Assembly (NCBI RefSeq): GCF_947504225.1
Contig: NZ_CANNGT010000001.1
Span: 434,001-498,000, forward strand
Reading direction: 5' to 3'
Length of the DNA stretch: 64,000 bases
Source: Brumimicrobium ulvae
Lineage (GTDB): Bacteria > Bacteroidota > Bacteroidia > Flavobacteriales_D > Crocinitomicaceae
The translations under genes were made by a program, and so were the position numbers. The notes beneath the pieces were generated by a model. It did no database searches. It saw only the letters and a program-made list of their open reading frames with translations, and was not told the origin of the DNA. Shown here piece by piece: positions 35,854-45,224 of the stretch; the first letter of the stretch is position 1; every line of letters begins with the position of its first letter.

Positions 35854-37236
35854 ATGAGAAATTTTTGCTACATATTCTTTTTTCTGACTTTTGGGAGTTA
35901 TGCCCAAGAGGTAAATCTTCAATTGGATTTTGTGGATGAGATGACAAACGCCTCAATCGATTCCGTTGAAGTCAAAATTAAAAGTACTAATAATTTAGTG
36001 TTAGTAGATCAATGGACATCGCATCATACCATTCATACTTTTATGATTCCAAAAAATAAATTGATTAAGATAAACATTAAAAAATCGGGATATTTCAACA
36101 TTGATACCTTAGTGAATTTAAGTTTGCATGAACGCAGCATTAAAAAAGAACGCAATATTCTGTTGGAGTTCGTTTTGCGTTACGACGGACAATTCTCAAC
36201 AGAATTTGATGTTACAGCAACTTATAAACCAAGCGTAGCTTTTTCTTCTGAGCGAATTAGTGTTAGCGATTTTGCAGTGATTGACGAAGAAATAATGATT
36301 TTATTGGTCTACCCAAAACGTTTAAGTGCTGCAAGTGAGTTGATTTATTTTAAAAATGATAGCGTAATCTCAAGAAGAAGTGTGCCTGGAAAAGCATTGA
36401 GATTAGACACCGATTATCGCAACCGTGTTTATTTGCGTTGTGAATACACGGATTATATGATTACCAACTCAGAGCACATCACCTTAATTAAGGTTCCCAG
36501 AGAACAATTAAATAATTTTGTTCAACCTATTTTGGATACTTTGAATAACGAACAGTTGTATTTTACAACGTATAAATCACACTATCCAGCTTTCGATTTC
36601 TATAATGTACAACTTTCGGATACAAGTCATGCGCTTTTACATCATGTTGAAGATTCAGAAATGATGGAACATTACCGAGCCGAATACAAGTGGGCCGACG
36701 TAAGAACCAAGCTTTGGGCTTGGGATATGGAGTCTGAAACAGGAATAGATAGGGAAGTATGGGTAGGCGCAAATGTCTTCACAAATTCGATTTATTATGA
36801 AGCACCCTACAGTGAATTATTTCTGGTTGATGATGAAGTGTATGTTTTTGATTTCTATAAAGATGCGATGTTTATTTATGATGGATTTGAAGGTACAGTA
36901 CTAGACAGTATTTCCATAGATTTTCATAAAGACCCTGTGAAATCGGGTTGGGAGAGAAGCATGTATCAGGACCCCATCACCAAGAAAATTTATACTGTCT
37001 ATGACGATGCAGGTTATACTGATGTATATGAAATCAATTTACTGGATGGAAGTAGAGAAGAGAAATTCACTTTGTTCTATCGTTATGTAGAAAATGTTCA
37101 AATCTATAACGGAGAAGTGTATTACATCTATCGTCCCTATGAAAGTTTACAAAAGAAATACCTTTATAAAGAAGGGTTTTCGGATAGTAAAAGAAGCTTA
37201 GCAGGACAAGAAAGGTTTAATCAAATAGTTCGATAA
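35854..37236 (+). CDS. secreted protein of unknown function
   Basis: 460 residues from ATG 35854, chosen because it opens a signal peptide (MRNFCYIFFFLTFGSYA-Q); the frame is open from 35788. The first domain (about 20-105) resembles a carboxypeptidase-regulatory or Ig-like fold, and the rest looks like a beta propeller (repeated Y-strands such as VYVFDFYKDAMFIYD and KKIYTVYDDAGYTDVYEINL). No sorting domain at the end, so likely periplasmic. Its 3' end overlaps the convergent isoaspartyl peptidase gene by 20 bases. Confidence 0.6.
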   Translation: MRNFCYIFFFLTFGSYAQEVNLQLDFVDEMTNASIDSVEVKIKSTNNLVLVDQWTSHHTIHTFMIPKNKLIKINIKKSGYFNIDTLVNLSLHERSIKKERNILLEFVLRYDGQFSTEFDVTATYKPSVAFSSERISVSDFAVIDEEIMILLVYPKRLSAASELIYFKNDSVISRRSVPGKALRLDTDYRNRVYLRCEYTDYMITNSEHITLIKVPREQLNNFVQPILDTLNNEQLYFTTYKSHYPAFDFYNVQLSDTSHALLHHVEDSEMMEHYRAEYKWADVRTKLWAWDMESETGIDREVWVGANVFTNSIYYEAPYSELFLVDDEVYVFDFYKDAMFIYDGFEGTVLDSISIDFHKDPVKSGWERSMYQDPITKKIYTVYDDAGYTDVYEINLLDGSREEKFTLFYRYVENVQIYNGEVYYIYRPYESLQKKYLYKEGFSDSKRSLAGQERFNQIVR

Positions 37237-38272
37237 CGATTTCGCCGTTGGCTTTTGCATAAGCCCTAAACATTCCATTAGTATTAAAAGGCATGGCAAT
37301 ATTTCCATTACGGTCTAGGGCGATTACACCTCCAAGTCCATCAAGCTTTGAAAGTCTATCGATACTTGCTTGAGCAGCCTCTTTTAATGCAAGGTTTTTA
37401 TATTTCATCTGCGCAGCAATATCATAAGCAACCACATTTCTTATGAAAAATTCACCATGTCCAGTTGCCGAAACAGCACAACTGGCATTGTCGGCATAAG
37501 TTCCTGCACCTATGATTGGAGAATCACCGATTCGTCCATGTTTCTTGTTGGTCATTCCACCCGTTGAAGTTCCAGCTGCTAGGTTTCCGGATTGGTCCAA
37601 TGCAACAGCACCAACTGTTCCCATTTTGCTAGCTTTGATGTTCGGATCATAAAATGACAATGACATACTGTCTTTTTGAGATAAGACTTTGTTGATTTGA
37701 TTCAATTTTGATTGGGTAATGAAATATTCTGGTGCTACGCTTGCTAAACCATGTAATTCTGCAAACTGTTCAGCTCCTTTTCCAGAAAGCATAACATGTG
37801 GTGAGTGATTCATAATGGTATAGGCTAATTCTATAGGACTTTTTACTTTATTGATGCCTGAAACTGCACCCGCTTGACCTGTTGCACCATCCATAAATGA
37901 GGCGTCAAGTGACACCGTTTTTTCATGGGTTAATACCGCTCCAACTCCAGCATTGAAAAGTGAATCGGCTTCTAATATCTGAATGGCTTTGATGACCGCC
38001 TCACTTGCTGTTCCACCATTTTTAAGTAAGTTAAAACCTTCCGTTAAAGCAAAGTTTAAAGCAGTTCTATATTGTTTTTCTTATTCTGTGGAAAAGTTTT
38101 TTCGTTGCATACTTCCTGCACCACCATGAATAACCAGAACAGGTCCTGATGATGAAAGGGAATCAATATCGGTAGCAATAGAATGGTTTTCCAATGGAGC
38201 GTTTTCAACTTGCGTACATGCAAACAAAAAACTTAAACAAAGGAGTAATAAAAACTTAAATGAGGAGTACAT
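37217..38272 (-). pseudogene. isoaspartyl peptidase / L-asparaginase lipoprotein gene with one in-frame stop
   Basis: Ntn-hydrolase that removes N-terminal isoaspartyl residues. The whole 352-codon frame is intact except for TAA at 38081-38083 (codon 64). Upstream are a lipoprotein signal (LSFLFAC) and VLVIHGGAGSM; downstream are NGGTASEAVIKAI, DASFMDG, GDSPIIGAGTYADN, and the nucleophile region GTVGAVALDQSGNLAAGTSTGG... in the usual order for the family. The 3' part from 37915 has its own ATG but begins inside the domain. Normal residue at codon 64 would be a charged one (KNFSTE-x-EKQYRTALNFAL). Nothing else is damaged, so the mutation is recent, a sequence error, or read through. Confidence 0.82.
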
Positions 38273-38292
38273 TGTTTGATTTCTTTAACTGT

Positions 38293-38931
38293 TTATTCGC
38301 ACTCATTGGCAATTTCAAGCAGTGTTTGTGTGTCCATATCATGGTGACCATCAAAGATTTTAACAGTCGTTTGAAAATCTTGTTTCTCGAAGAAGGATTG
38401 TACCTCGTCAAGTTTACCTTCAAAATAAGGATCTGATTTTCCAACCACAAAGTAGTTGTTTGAATTGAGCATTCCTGACTTTTCTTCGTCAATAGAAATA
38501 TCTTCTGGAAAAACACTGGCCCATAAAATAAAATGATCGGCATTATAACTTCCGCGTTGATGCCATCTAGTGGCCGTTGCACCACCTTGTGAAAAACCGA
38601 GTAAATAACGTTGCTTATACGACTTTCCTTTAAGTAAGTGTTCTGCTAGCTTGTCTAGGTATTTGTGATTATCTTCTATGTCATCTAAACGAGCTTCTTT
38701 GGTCATCCAAGAAGCACCTACGCGTCCTTGAGTCCCTTTTCGGTAGAACCGATGCATGCCTTCCGGTGCAACGACAAAGTTTTTTTCAGGATCGAGTGCT
38801 TGAAACTTACGTATAAAAAACTTAGGCAACTGTGAATAACCATGGAGTACAAGCCAAATGTTTTCAGCTGTATCTGGATTCCCATGGGTGAAGTACCTAA
38901 CCGTTTTAGATATTGTTATTTTTCCTTCCAA
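38293..38931 (-). CDS. alpha/beta hydrolase of the phospholipase/carboxylesterase type
   Basis: 212 residues. LVLHGYSQLPKFF at the start, the nucleophile elbow GFSQGGA, an Asp in GKSDPYF and His in FDGHHDMD make up the catalytic triad expected for the family. No signal peptide. It lies 27 bases downstream of the FAH-family gene. The C-terminus is close to the start of the isoaspartyl peptidase gene (20 bases), and may be co-transcribed with it. Confidence 0.8.
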   Translation of the reverse strand: MEGKITISKTVRYFTHGNPDTAENIWLVLHGYSQLPKFFIRKFQALDPEKNFVVAPEGMHRFYRKGTQGRVGASWMTKEARLDDIEDNHKYLDKLAEHLLKGKSYKQRYLLGFSQGGATATRWHQRGSYNADHFILWASVFPEDISIDEEKSGMLNSNNYFVVGKSDPYFEGKLDEVQSFFEKQDFQTTVKIFDGHHDMDTQTLLEIANECE

Positions 38932-38957
38932 TTGATTCTATGTTTATTGCGAGAAGA

Positions 38958-39569
38958 TTATTTAATCTTGAGGTTCAACAACTTTTCATCTCCAATATAT
39001 CCTTCCAAGTGGTCACCGATTTGAACAGGACCTACTCCTTCAGGTGTTCCTGTAAAAATTAAGTCACCAATTTTAAGTGTCATAAATTTAGATAAGTAAG
39101 CAATGATTTGATCCACACTAAAAATCATGTCTTTACTGCTTCCTTCCTGTACTATTTTTCCATTTTTTTCTAACCTAAAGTCGATATTTTGTATATTCTT
39201 TCCTTCTAAAGGAAGAAAATGAGTTCCTAATGGAGCGCTGTGTTCGAAGGATTTAGCGATTTCCCATGGATGTCCTTTTTCTTTACATATTTTTTGTAAA
39301 TCTCTGGCTGTAAAGTCAATCCCAATTCCGACATGATCGTAATATTCGTGGGCATATTTTTCAGAAATATTCTTACCTAACTTGTTGATTTTAATTACCA
39401 ACTCACATTCGTAATGTAAGTCTTTTGTGAAGTTCGGATAATAAAAAGGATTCTTTTTAGGTAAGAGCGCAGTGTCTGGTTTCATAAAAAACATCGGAAC
39501 TTCGGGTAGGGGAGAGTTCATCTCCTTGGCGTGATCCGCGTAGTTTCTTCCAATACAAATAATTTTCAT
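38958..39569 (-). CDS. fumarylacetoacetate hydrolase family protein
   Basis: 203 residues, the short FAH form. KIICIGRNYADHAKEM at the start, the metal-binding Glu residues in HYECELVIKI, GIDFTARDLQ, and the IFTGTPEGVGPVQIGD loop are all present. Members act as acylpyruvases, oxaloacetate decarboxylases or hydratases; the substrate here is undetermined. It begins 7 bases after the exonuclease gene ends. Confidence 0.87.
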   Translation of the reverse strand: MKIICIGRNYADHAKEMNSPLPEVPMFFMKPDTALLPKKNPFYYPNFTKDLHYECELVIKINKLGKNISEKYAHEYYDHVGIGIDFTARDLQKICKEKGHPWEIAKSFEHSAPLGTHFLPLEGKNIQNIDFRLEKNGKIVQEGSSKDMIFSVDQIIAYLSKFMTLKIGDLIFTGTPEGVGPVQIGDHLEGYIGDEKLLNLKIK

Positions 39570-39575
39570 GCGTAA

Positions 39576-40436
39576 CTATTTTCCAAATTTGTTTTTTAAC
39601 GCTTCGATTTTACTCTCCATACGTTTTTCCTCCTTTTCTAACCTTGCTTTTTTATTTTCTTGTCTTTTCGCTTTGATTTTTTCCATCTCAGCTTTTAGCA
39701 CAGCTTTGGTATAACGAGGGAAATTTCCATTCATCATCCAGCCGTAATAACCAGGTTCATTTCTATCTACCTCTTCAATGGTTTTGCCTTTGTGCTTACC
39801 GAAGTTATAAACAGGTTCTCCTTTCTCATTTTCTGCTAAACGACCTGCGAAGTCAATGATTTTAAACTTATTTTGAGTAGAAAATTCTGCTAGAAAATCC
39901 ATATCATTTTCAAGTTCTTCATAACGCTCTACTTGTGCTTTTAGCACCTCATAAGTAGCAATAACGTCTGCTTCCGCACTATGGGCATTGATCAATTCTT
40001 TGTCGCAGTAGAACTTATATGCAGCTACAAGGGTTCTTTGCTCCATTTTGTGGAAGATGTTTTGAACATCTATAAATTTTCTTGCACGCATATCAAATGA
40101 ATGCCCTACACGTAAAAACTCCTCGGCTAACATAGGTATGTCAAATTTGTTTGAATTAAATCCAGCCAAATCTGAACTTCCAATGAAATCAGCAATCTGA
40201 TCGGCAGCTTCCTTAAATGTAGGTGCGTCTTTAATGTCTTCTTGTGTTATTCCATGAATTTCAGAGCTCTCTTTTGAAATTTCCATTTCTGGGTTTAAAC
40301 GTAAAGTTAAACTAGATTCTTCTCCAGTTGAACTTTTTTTCAACATTGAAATTTCTACAATTCTGTCTTGTGATACATCTAATCCAGTTGATTCAATATC
40401 AAAGACACAAAGGTCATTTTTTAAATTTAAGCTCAT
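39576..40436 (-). CDS. DEDDh 3'-5' exonuclease (DnaQ-like)
   Basis: 286 residues from ATG 40436 (an ATG at 40472 adds an unlikely hydrophobic start). Motifs: CVFDIESTGLD (ExoI), GFNSNKFDIPML (ExoII), and NAHSAEADVIATYEVL (ExoIII, His and Asp). A second part holds YNFGKHKGKTIEEV and PGYYGWMMNGNFP, a small domain common in Bacteroidota members, then a Lys/Glu-rich helix. Likely a proofreading or repair nuclease rather than the epsilon subunit. Confidence 0.87.
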   Translation of the reverse strand: MSLNLKNDLCVFDIESTGLDVSQDRIVEISMLKKSSTGEESSLTLRLNPEMEISKESSEIHGITQEDIKDAPTFKEAADQIADFIGSSDLAGFNSNKFDIPMLAEEFLRVGHSFDMRARKFIDVQNIFHKMEQRTLVAAYKFYCDKELINAHSAEADVIATYEVLKAQVERYEELENDMDFLAEFSTQNKFKIIDFAGRLAENEKGEPVYNFGKHKGKTIEEVDRNEPGYYGWMMNGNFPRYTKAVLKAEMEKIKAKRQENKKARLEKEEKRMESKIEALKNKFGK

Positions 40437-40443
40437 ATATATA

Positions 40444-40472
40444 AAATAAAAAAGTGGGTTCTTATAACCCAC
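40444..40472 (-). terminator. terminator after the SPOR-containing PD40 protein gene
   Basis: On the minus strand GTGGGTT, loop ATAAG, AACCCAC, then TTTTTTATTTT. It lies 25 bases after the stop of the gene ending at 40497. Confidence 0.85.
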
Positions 40473-40496
40473 CTTAAAGTTATCGTTTCACAAATA

Positions 40497-42935
40497 TCAA
40501 TTCTTTATGTTTAATATCCAAGCAGAAGGGACAACTTCATTTCGGATACGCTTTAAAAGCGCTACTGCTTCTTCGTGTGTATTGGTAGAACCTGCTGATA
40601 CTACATGCATTCCGTTCCTTTTACCGATGATTTTAGCATCAAAACCTTTTTGTGTCGTACTTTTTACCATTCCTTCTGCGTAATGAATTCTTTCGAAGAT
40701 ACCTACTATGACTTGATATTGGTACTCTCCTTCCTTAAATTCTCCTTGTGTGAAGGTGTCTCCTTGCTGATCTTTGAGGTGAAGCACTTTGTTTTTTTCT
40801 ACTTTGGGTGATCCGTCTTTAGATTCAAGCAATTGAATGTCTGTATCTTGAACATTAATTCCTCCTATGCTTAATTCAACATATTGGAAAGGGGCATATT
40901 TTTCAATGTTTTGATAATCGCCAGAATAAGCCGGACCTGAAATAGAAATGTTATTAATTTTTAATTCGATTGAATCAGAGATGCCTTTTTCTTTAAAATA
41001 TTGTACCAAAAAATGTTTCACTCCTTGAGCTCTTTGTTCTGCAAGAACTCTGTTGTGACCAAAAGTTTTGGTGGGTACAGTAGATGCAGAAGAATTGATT
41101 TCAATCTCGATAGAAGTTCTTCCATCTTTAATTTGGGCATTCAATGAATCCATAAATATTTTTAATGCTCCTTTTTCTGGATCCAATTTATTCTTATTGT
41201 AACCAAAGAAATGTTTCATTGCCAGAGGTTTGTAAGATTGTATTAATTCTTCCGGTTTCATTACTGTTAATCCAGGAATATCTAGAACCATTCTACGGTA
41301 TATTTCTTCATACTTTAGGTCACAATTTGTTTTTATGATTTCTTGAGAAATTTCTTCCTCACCATTGTTTTTATGGAATGTCACTTCGTATTCTTGACAA
41401 GGATAAAGTGAAGCAAAGAAAGTTCCATCTGAAATTCTTGGAAACAATGTGAATTCATAAGGGTCATCACAATCTAAACATTTAACGGTGAAAGCGATGT
41501 GTTCAGGTAATGGAGACTTGTCTTTGGTTTCTATTTCTCCGAGTAAAACAGCAATGTTGTCTACACCAAGATGCTTGTTTCTAACTTCATAAATATCTTT
41601 GTCTCCATATCCACCATCACGGTACGATGTTAAATACCCTGTAAGCCCATCTACTGTTGTTGTGTAGTAAATTTCATCACTTGTTGAATTTAGCGGGTAG
41701 CCTAAATTTAAAGGTTCCGACCACTCTCCATTTTCTTGAATATGAGTGGTAAAGATGTCAAAACCACCCATACTTTTTGGACCGTTATGGGCAAAGTACA
41801 TGGTTTTATTGTCTACTGCAATAAATGGGGCGTCTTCATCGTGAGGTGTATTAATGGTTGGGCCAAGATTGACAGGTTCACTCCAATTGCCATCAACAGA
41901 CTTTTCTATCATATAAATATCTCTTCCTCCATATCCTCCTTCACGGTCTGATGCGAAGTATTTTCGTTGGCCATCTGGTGAAACGGTAATGTGGGTTTCC
42001 CAAGCCTCTGTATTAACTCCTTTGTCTTCTAAAAATTTCAACTCCTGAAACTCACTTGATTCAAAGTTGGAATAATAGATGTCTCCATTTCCTGTTTCGT
42101 CTTTGTACACATAAATTCTGCGCTCATCTGTACTCACCGCAACGGTAGCCTCATTGTATTCAGGCTTGCAAAAGTCCATGATTTTTGGCACGGTCCATTG
42201 GTTGTTTTTATCTTTATAGGAAACATAAACATCCTCTAAATGTAAGTTTGTTCCAGGCTCTTTAATGTTTATGTTTGCAGAGTCTGAATGAAGTCTTCTC
42301 GAGGTAAAATACAATGCAGAACCATCCAGTGAAACAACAGGGCTGTATTCCGGTTTGTCTGTGTTTATAGTGCTTCCAACGTTTATTACTTCATAATCTA
42401 CAGGTGTTTTCATGATTTTTTTTGCTTCATGACATTGTGTAATGTAAAGCTCGGTTTGTTGAACCAAAACATTCTTTTTGCCAATGAGTGCTAGAAATTG
42501 TTGGTAATACTCAATTGCTTGATCCATTTTACCTGACAAGTGATGAGAACGACCCATGTAATAGAGTGCATCAATAGGCGCTGAAAGCTCTTTGTGAGAT
42601 AACATGTCGTAATTCTTATTGACGTCAGTGATTGCAATTTCGAAATAGGCGATGGCTTCATTGAAAAATGTAGCATTCGTAAAAATTGAAAACCCTTTAC
42701 GGTAGTTGTAATTTGGACTCTCTTGATTAAAAGTCAATAGTTTATCAGCCACTATCGAAGCGTGGTAATAATTTTTATTGATGATCAGTTCGGTATTAAG
42801 TCTTACTAACTCTGGTTCCGTACTGGTTTCAACTATATGATTGAGCTGTTGCTCTGTAAGATTTTGTGAAAAGTTTATCGTAGAAATGCACAAAACTACG
42901 AAAATTAAAATAGACTTAATTGTAGAACTAACCAT
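40497..42935 (-). CDS. TPR-PD40-OmpA protein with C-terminal SPOR domain
   Basis: 812 residues from ATG 42935, preferred because it opens a signal peptide (SSTIKSILIFVVLCISTINFS). Layout: TPR region (about 20-160), WD40-like PD40 repeats (SPVVSLDGSALYFTSRR, GGYGGRDIYMIEK, ...), a regulatory-like domain, an OmpA C-terminal domain (IEIEINSSAST, RAQGVKHFLV) and a final SPOR domain (YQVIVGIF, AEGMVKSTTQKGFDAKI). OmpA and SPOR both bind peptidoglycan. The first four domains match the type IX secretion protein PorE. It is the second of two tandem paralogues. Confidence 0.82.
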   Translation of the reverse strand: MVSSTIKSILIFVVLCISTINFSQNLTEQQLNHIVETSTEPELVRLNTELIINKNYYHASIVADKLLTFNQESPNYNYRKGFSIFTNATFFNEAIAYFEIAITDVNKNYDMLSHKELSAPIDALYYMGRSHHLSGKMDQAIEYYQQFLALIGKKNVLVQQTELYITQCHEAKKIMKTPVDYEVINVGSTINTDKPEYSPVVSLDGSALYFTSRRLHSDSANINIKEPGTNLHLEDVYVSYKDKNNQWTVPKIMDFCKPEYNEATVAVSTDERRIYVYKDETGNGDIYYSNFESSEFQELKFLEDKGVNTEAWETHITVSPDGQRKYFASDREGGYGGRDIYMIEKSVDGNWSEPVNLGPTINTPHDEDAPFIAVDNKTMYFAHNGPKSMGGFDIFTTHIQENGEWSEPLNLGYPLNSTSDEIYYTTTVDGLTGYLTSYRDGGYGDKDIYEVRNKHLGVDNIAVLLGEIETKDKSPLPEHIAFTVKCLDCDDPYEFTLFPRISDGTFFASLYPCQEYEVTFHKNNGEEEISQEIIKTNCDLKYEEIYRRMVLDIPGLTVMKPEELIQSYKPLAMKHFFGYNKNKLDPEKGALKIFMDSLNAQIKDGRTSIEIEINSSASTVPTKTFGHNRVLAEQRAQGVKHFLVQYFKEKGISDSIELKINNISISGPAYSGDYQNIEKYAPFQYVELSIGGINVQDTDIQLLESKDGSPKVEKNKVLHLKDQQGDTFTQGEFKEGEYQYQVIVGIFERIHYAEGMVKSTTQKGFDAKIIGKRNGMHVVSAGSTNTHEEAVALLKRIRNEVVPSAWILNIKN

Positions 42936-42998
42936 GGTATTAAATTGAATCATGTATATATACTTGACTTAGCATAAATAGTTACAAAAATAAGACTA

Positions 42999-45155
42999 TT
43001 ATTTTGGCATCATTTTCAATTCATTATCCTTTGATTTAATGACTTTCATTTCCTCATCATTTTCAGATTGTCCATTCAACTGAATGATTACATATTGATA
43101 AGGAGCATATTTATCAATCTGGGTATGTGTTCCATAGCTATAACTTGGTCCATTCACTCCAATTTTGTTAATATTCAATTTAACGGCATTCTCGAATTGC
43201 TCATTATTTTTGAAGTATTCATCCAATAAATCATATACATAACGCGCTCTTTTATTGGCCAAGGTCATGTTGTTTTTAAAGGTTCTAGTTGGAACTTTGG
43301 AAGCTGAAGCATTGATGGTAATTACAAAATCTGTTCTTCCGTTCTCTGCTTGTTTTGACATTTCTTCAACCAAATCTTTTAGTCCACCTGTTGCTGTGCT
43401 TAGTTCAATATTGTTGTAACCAAAGAAGTGTTTGATTTCTAATGGTGAGTAAACAAAATCATTAACTTCTTGGACATCTCCATCTGTGATGACCGACATT
43501 GTATTTAAATCAATTAAAATATCATGTACATTGTTGTCGTATCCTTGGTTACAATCGGTACTGAATTTTTCACGATAAAATTCTTCTTCACCATTCTTGT
43601 GGTGGAAAATGATTTCATAGTCACGACATTTTTCTAAGGTTGCGAAAAATCCACCATCAGAAGGACGTAAATTGATTTCTCTAATAGACTCTTGGGCGCA
43701 GTTTAAACATTTTAAGGTAAAAGCAACATCTTCAGGAATTGGTTCTCCTGTGGTGGAGCTAACTTTACCTGTTAAAACTGCTATGTTATCAATGCCTAAA
43801 TAATCATTTCGAACTTCGTAAATATCTTTTTCTCCGAAACCATCTGCTCTAAATGAGGTGTAATAACCAGTTAAACCATCAGCGGTTGTGGTGTAATAGA
43901 TATCATCACCTGTTGAATTTAATGGGACGCCTAAATTAATGGGGTCACTCCAAGATTGATCTTCTTCATTTAAAACACTTACAAAAACATCAAAACCTCC
44001 TATACTTTTTTCACCATTGTGTGAAAAATATAGTGTTTTATTATCTACAGAAATAAATGGTGAATCTTCATCATATGGAGTGTTAATTGTTGGTCCTAAA
44101 TTCATTGGTTTACTCCATTGTCCGTTGGGAAGTTTTGTGATTCTATAAATATCTCGACCTCCAAAACCGCCCTCTCGGTCAGAAGAGAAGTACTTGTACT
44201 TTCCGTCTGGACTCGCTGTAATATGAGGTTCCCAAGCTTCAGTATTGACACCTTCAACATCTATTGGAGAAAGGTTTTCAAATTTACTGTCTTTATATTC
44301 TGTTTTAAAGATATCTCCGTTACCAGCATCATCTTTGTAGATATAAAAAGAACGTTCATCGCTACTTACAGCCACTGTCGCTTCATTTCTTTCAGGCAAA
44401 GAGAAATCCATAAGTTGAGGAGTGTCCCAAGTTTCAACATCAATGCGTTGTGCATAATATACATCTTCGAGATGTAGGTTTTTGTAGGGTTCTTTGATGT
44501 CTTTATTAGAGCCGTCAGCTCTTAATCTTCTGGATGTAAAATACAATACCGAACCATCTAGTGAAATAATGGGAGCGTATTCTGGGTGCTCAGTATTGAT
44601 TTTATCACCAAGATTGATGATATGATAATTTCGGGGTATCGCCATCAATTCTTTAGCGTTTGCACACTGTTTAAGTCTCAATTGGGCATCTAGAACAAAT
44701 TTATTCTCCTTGGAGGTATTGTCTAAATATGCTGTGTAATATTTTTCCGCGTTATCAATATCATTAGTAAGGTGATAGCTACGCCCTAGATAATATAGTA
44801 CCTCTCTTGGAGCTGATTTTTCATGAGGAGACATTTGGTCGCTGTTGGCATTGATTTTTTCTTTTCCTTTCAACAAGTATGGAATTGCTTTTGAATAATC
44901 AGATGTGGAGTTGAAAATAGCAAACCCCTTTCTGTAATTGAAGTTGGCATTATCTGGTTCTTTCTTCAAAAGTTCATCAGCGATTACAAGTGATTGATCA
45001 AAAAATCCTTCCAACATTAATGTGGTGTTTTTTTGAACTAATTCTCGATCTGTAGCGGTTTTTAAAAACTCATCGATTTGTTGGTCAGTCATCTGAGCAT
45101 TCAAGCTATTTATGCTGATGATCAGAACTAATAAATTGATAATTAAGCTTTTCAT
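42999..45155 (-). CDS. TPR-PD40-OmpA protein (PorE-like), no SPOR domain
   Basis: 718 residues with a signal peptide (MKSLIINLLVLIISINSLNA-Q). Same order as the neighbour up to the OmpA domain (FVITINASASKVPTRTF, NKRARYVYDLL) but it ends without a SPOR domain. Many segments are shared with the neighbour, e.g. PDGKYKYFSSDREGGFGGRDIY against the same block in the other, so they come from a duplication. It probably sits at the outer membrane bound to peptidoglycan. Members occur in the type IX secretion system and in gliding. Confidence 0.82.
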   Translation of the reverse strand: MKSLIINLLVLIISINSLNAQMTDQQIDEFLKTATDRELVQKNTTLMLEGFFDQSLVIADELLKKEPDNANFNYRKGFAIFNSTSDYSKAIPYLLKGKEKINANSDQMSPHEKSAPREVLYYLGRSYHLTNDIDNAEKYYTAYLDNTSKENKFVLDAQLRLKQCANAKELMAIPRNYHIINLGDKINTEHPEYAPIISLDGSVLYFTSRRLRADGSNKDIKEPYKNLHLEDVYYAQRIDVETWDTPQLMDFSLPERNEATVAVSSDERSFYIYKDDAGNGDIFKTEYKDSKFENLSPIDVEGVNTEAWEPHITASPDGKYKYFSSDREGGFGGRDIYRITKLPNGQWSKPMNLGPTINTPYDEDSPFISVDNKTLYFSHNGEKSIGGFDVFVSVLNEEDQSWSDPINLGVPLNSTGDDIYYTTTADGLTGYYTSFRADGFGEKDIYEVRNDYLGIDNIAVLTGKVSSTTGEPIPEDVAFTLKCLNCAQESIREINLRPSDGGFFATLEKCRDYEIIFHHKNGEEEFYREKFSTDCNQGYDNNVHDILIDLNTMSVITDGDVQEVNDFVYSPLEIKHFFGYNNIELSTATGGLKDLVEEMSKQAENGRTDFVITINASASKVPTRTFKNNMTLANKRARYVYDLLDEYFKNNEQFENAVKLNINKIGVNGPSYSYGTHTQIDKYAPYQYVIIQLNGQSENDEEMKVIKSKDNELKMMPK

Positions 45156-45168
45156 AAATGTAAATGTA

Positions 45169-45201
45169 ATAAAAAACTCGTCTAGAAAATCTAAACGAGT
45201 T
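45169..45201 (-). terminator. terminator after the E2 gene
   Basis: On the minus strand AACTCGT pairs with ACGAGTT, with an inner TAGA/TCTA pair, then TTTTTT. It lies 23 bases after the E2 stop and before the PD40 gene. Confidence 0.82.
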
Positions 45202-45224
45202 AATTTTATAAAGGATCTATACGA

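Noticed and set aside
38256-38585. Minus-strand open frame of 109 codons in a second phase within the hydrolase gene
   Set aside because: The hydrolase motifs are in the other frame (38293-38931); this frame has none.
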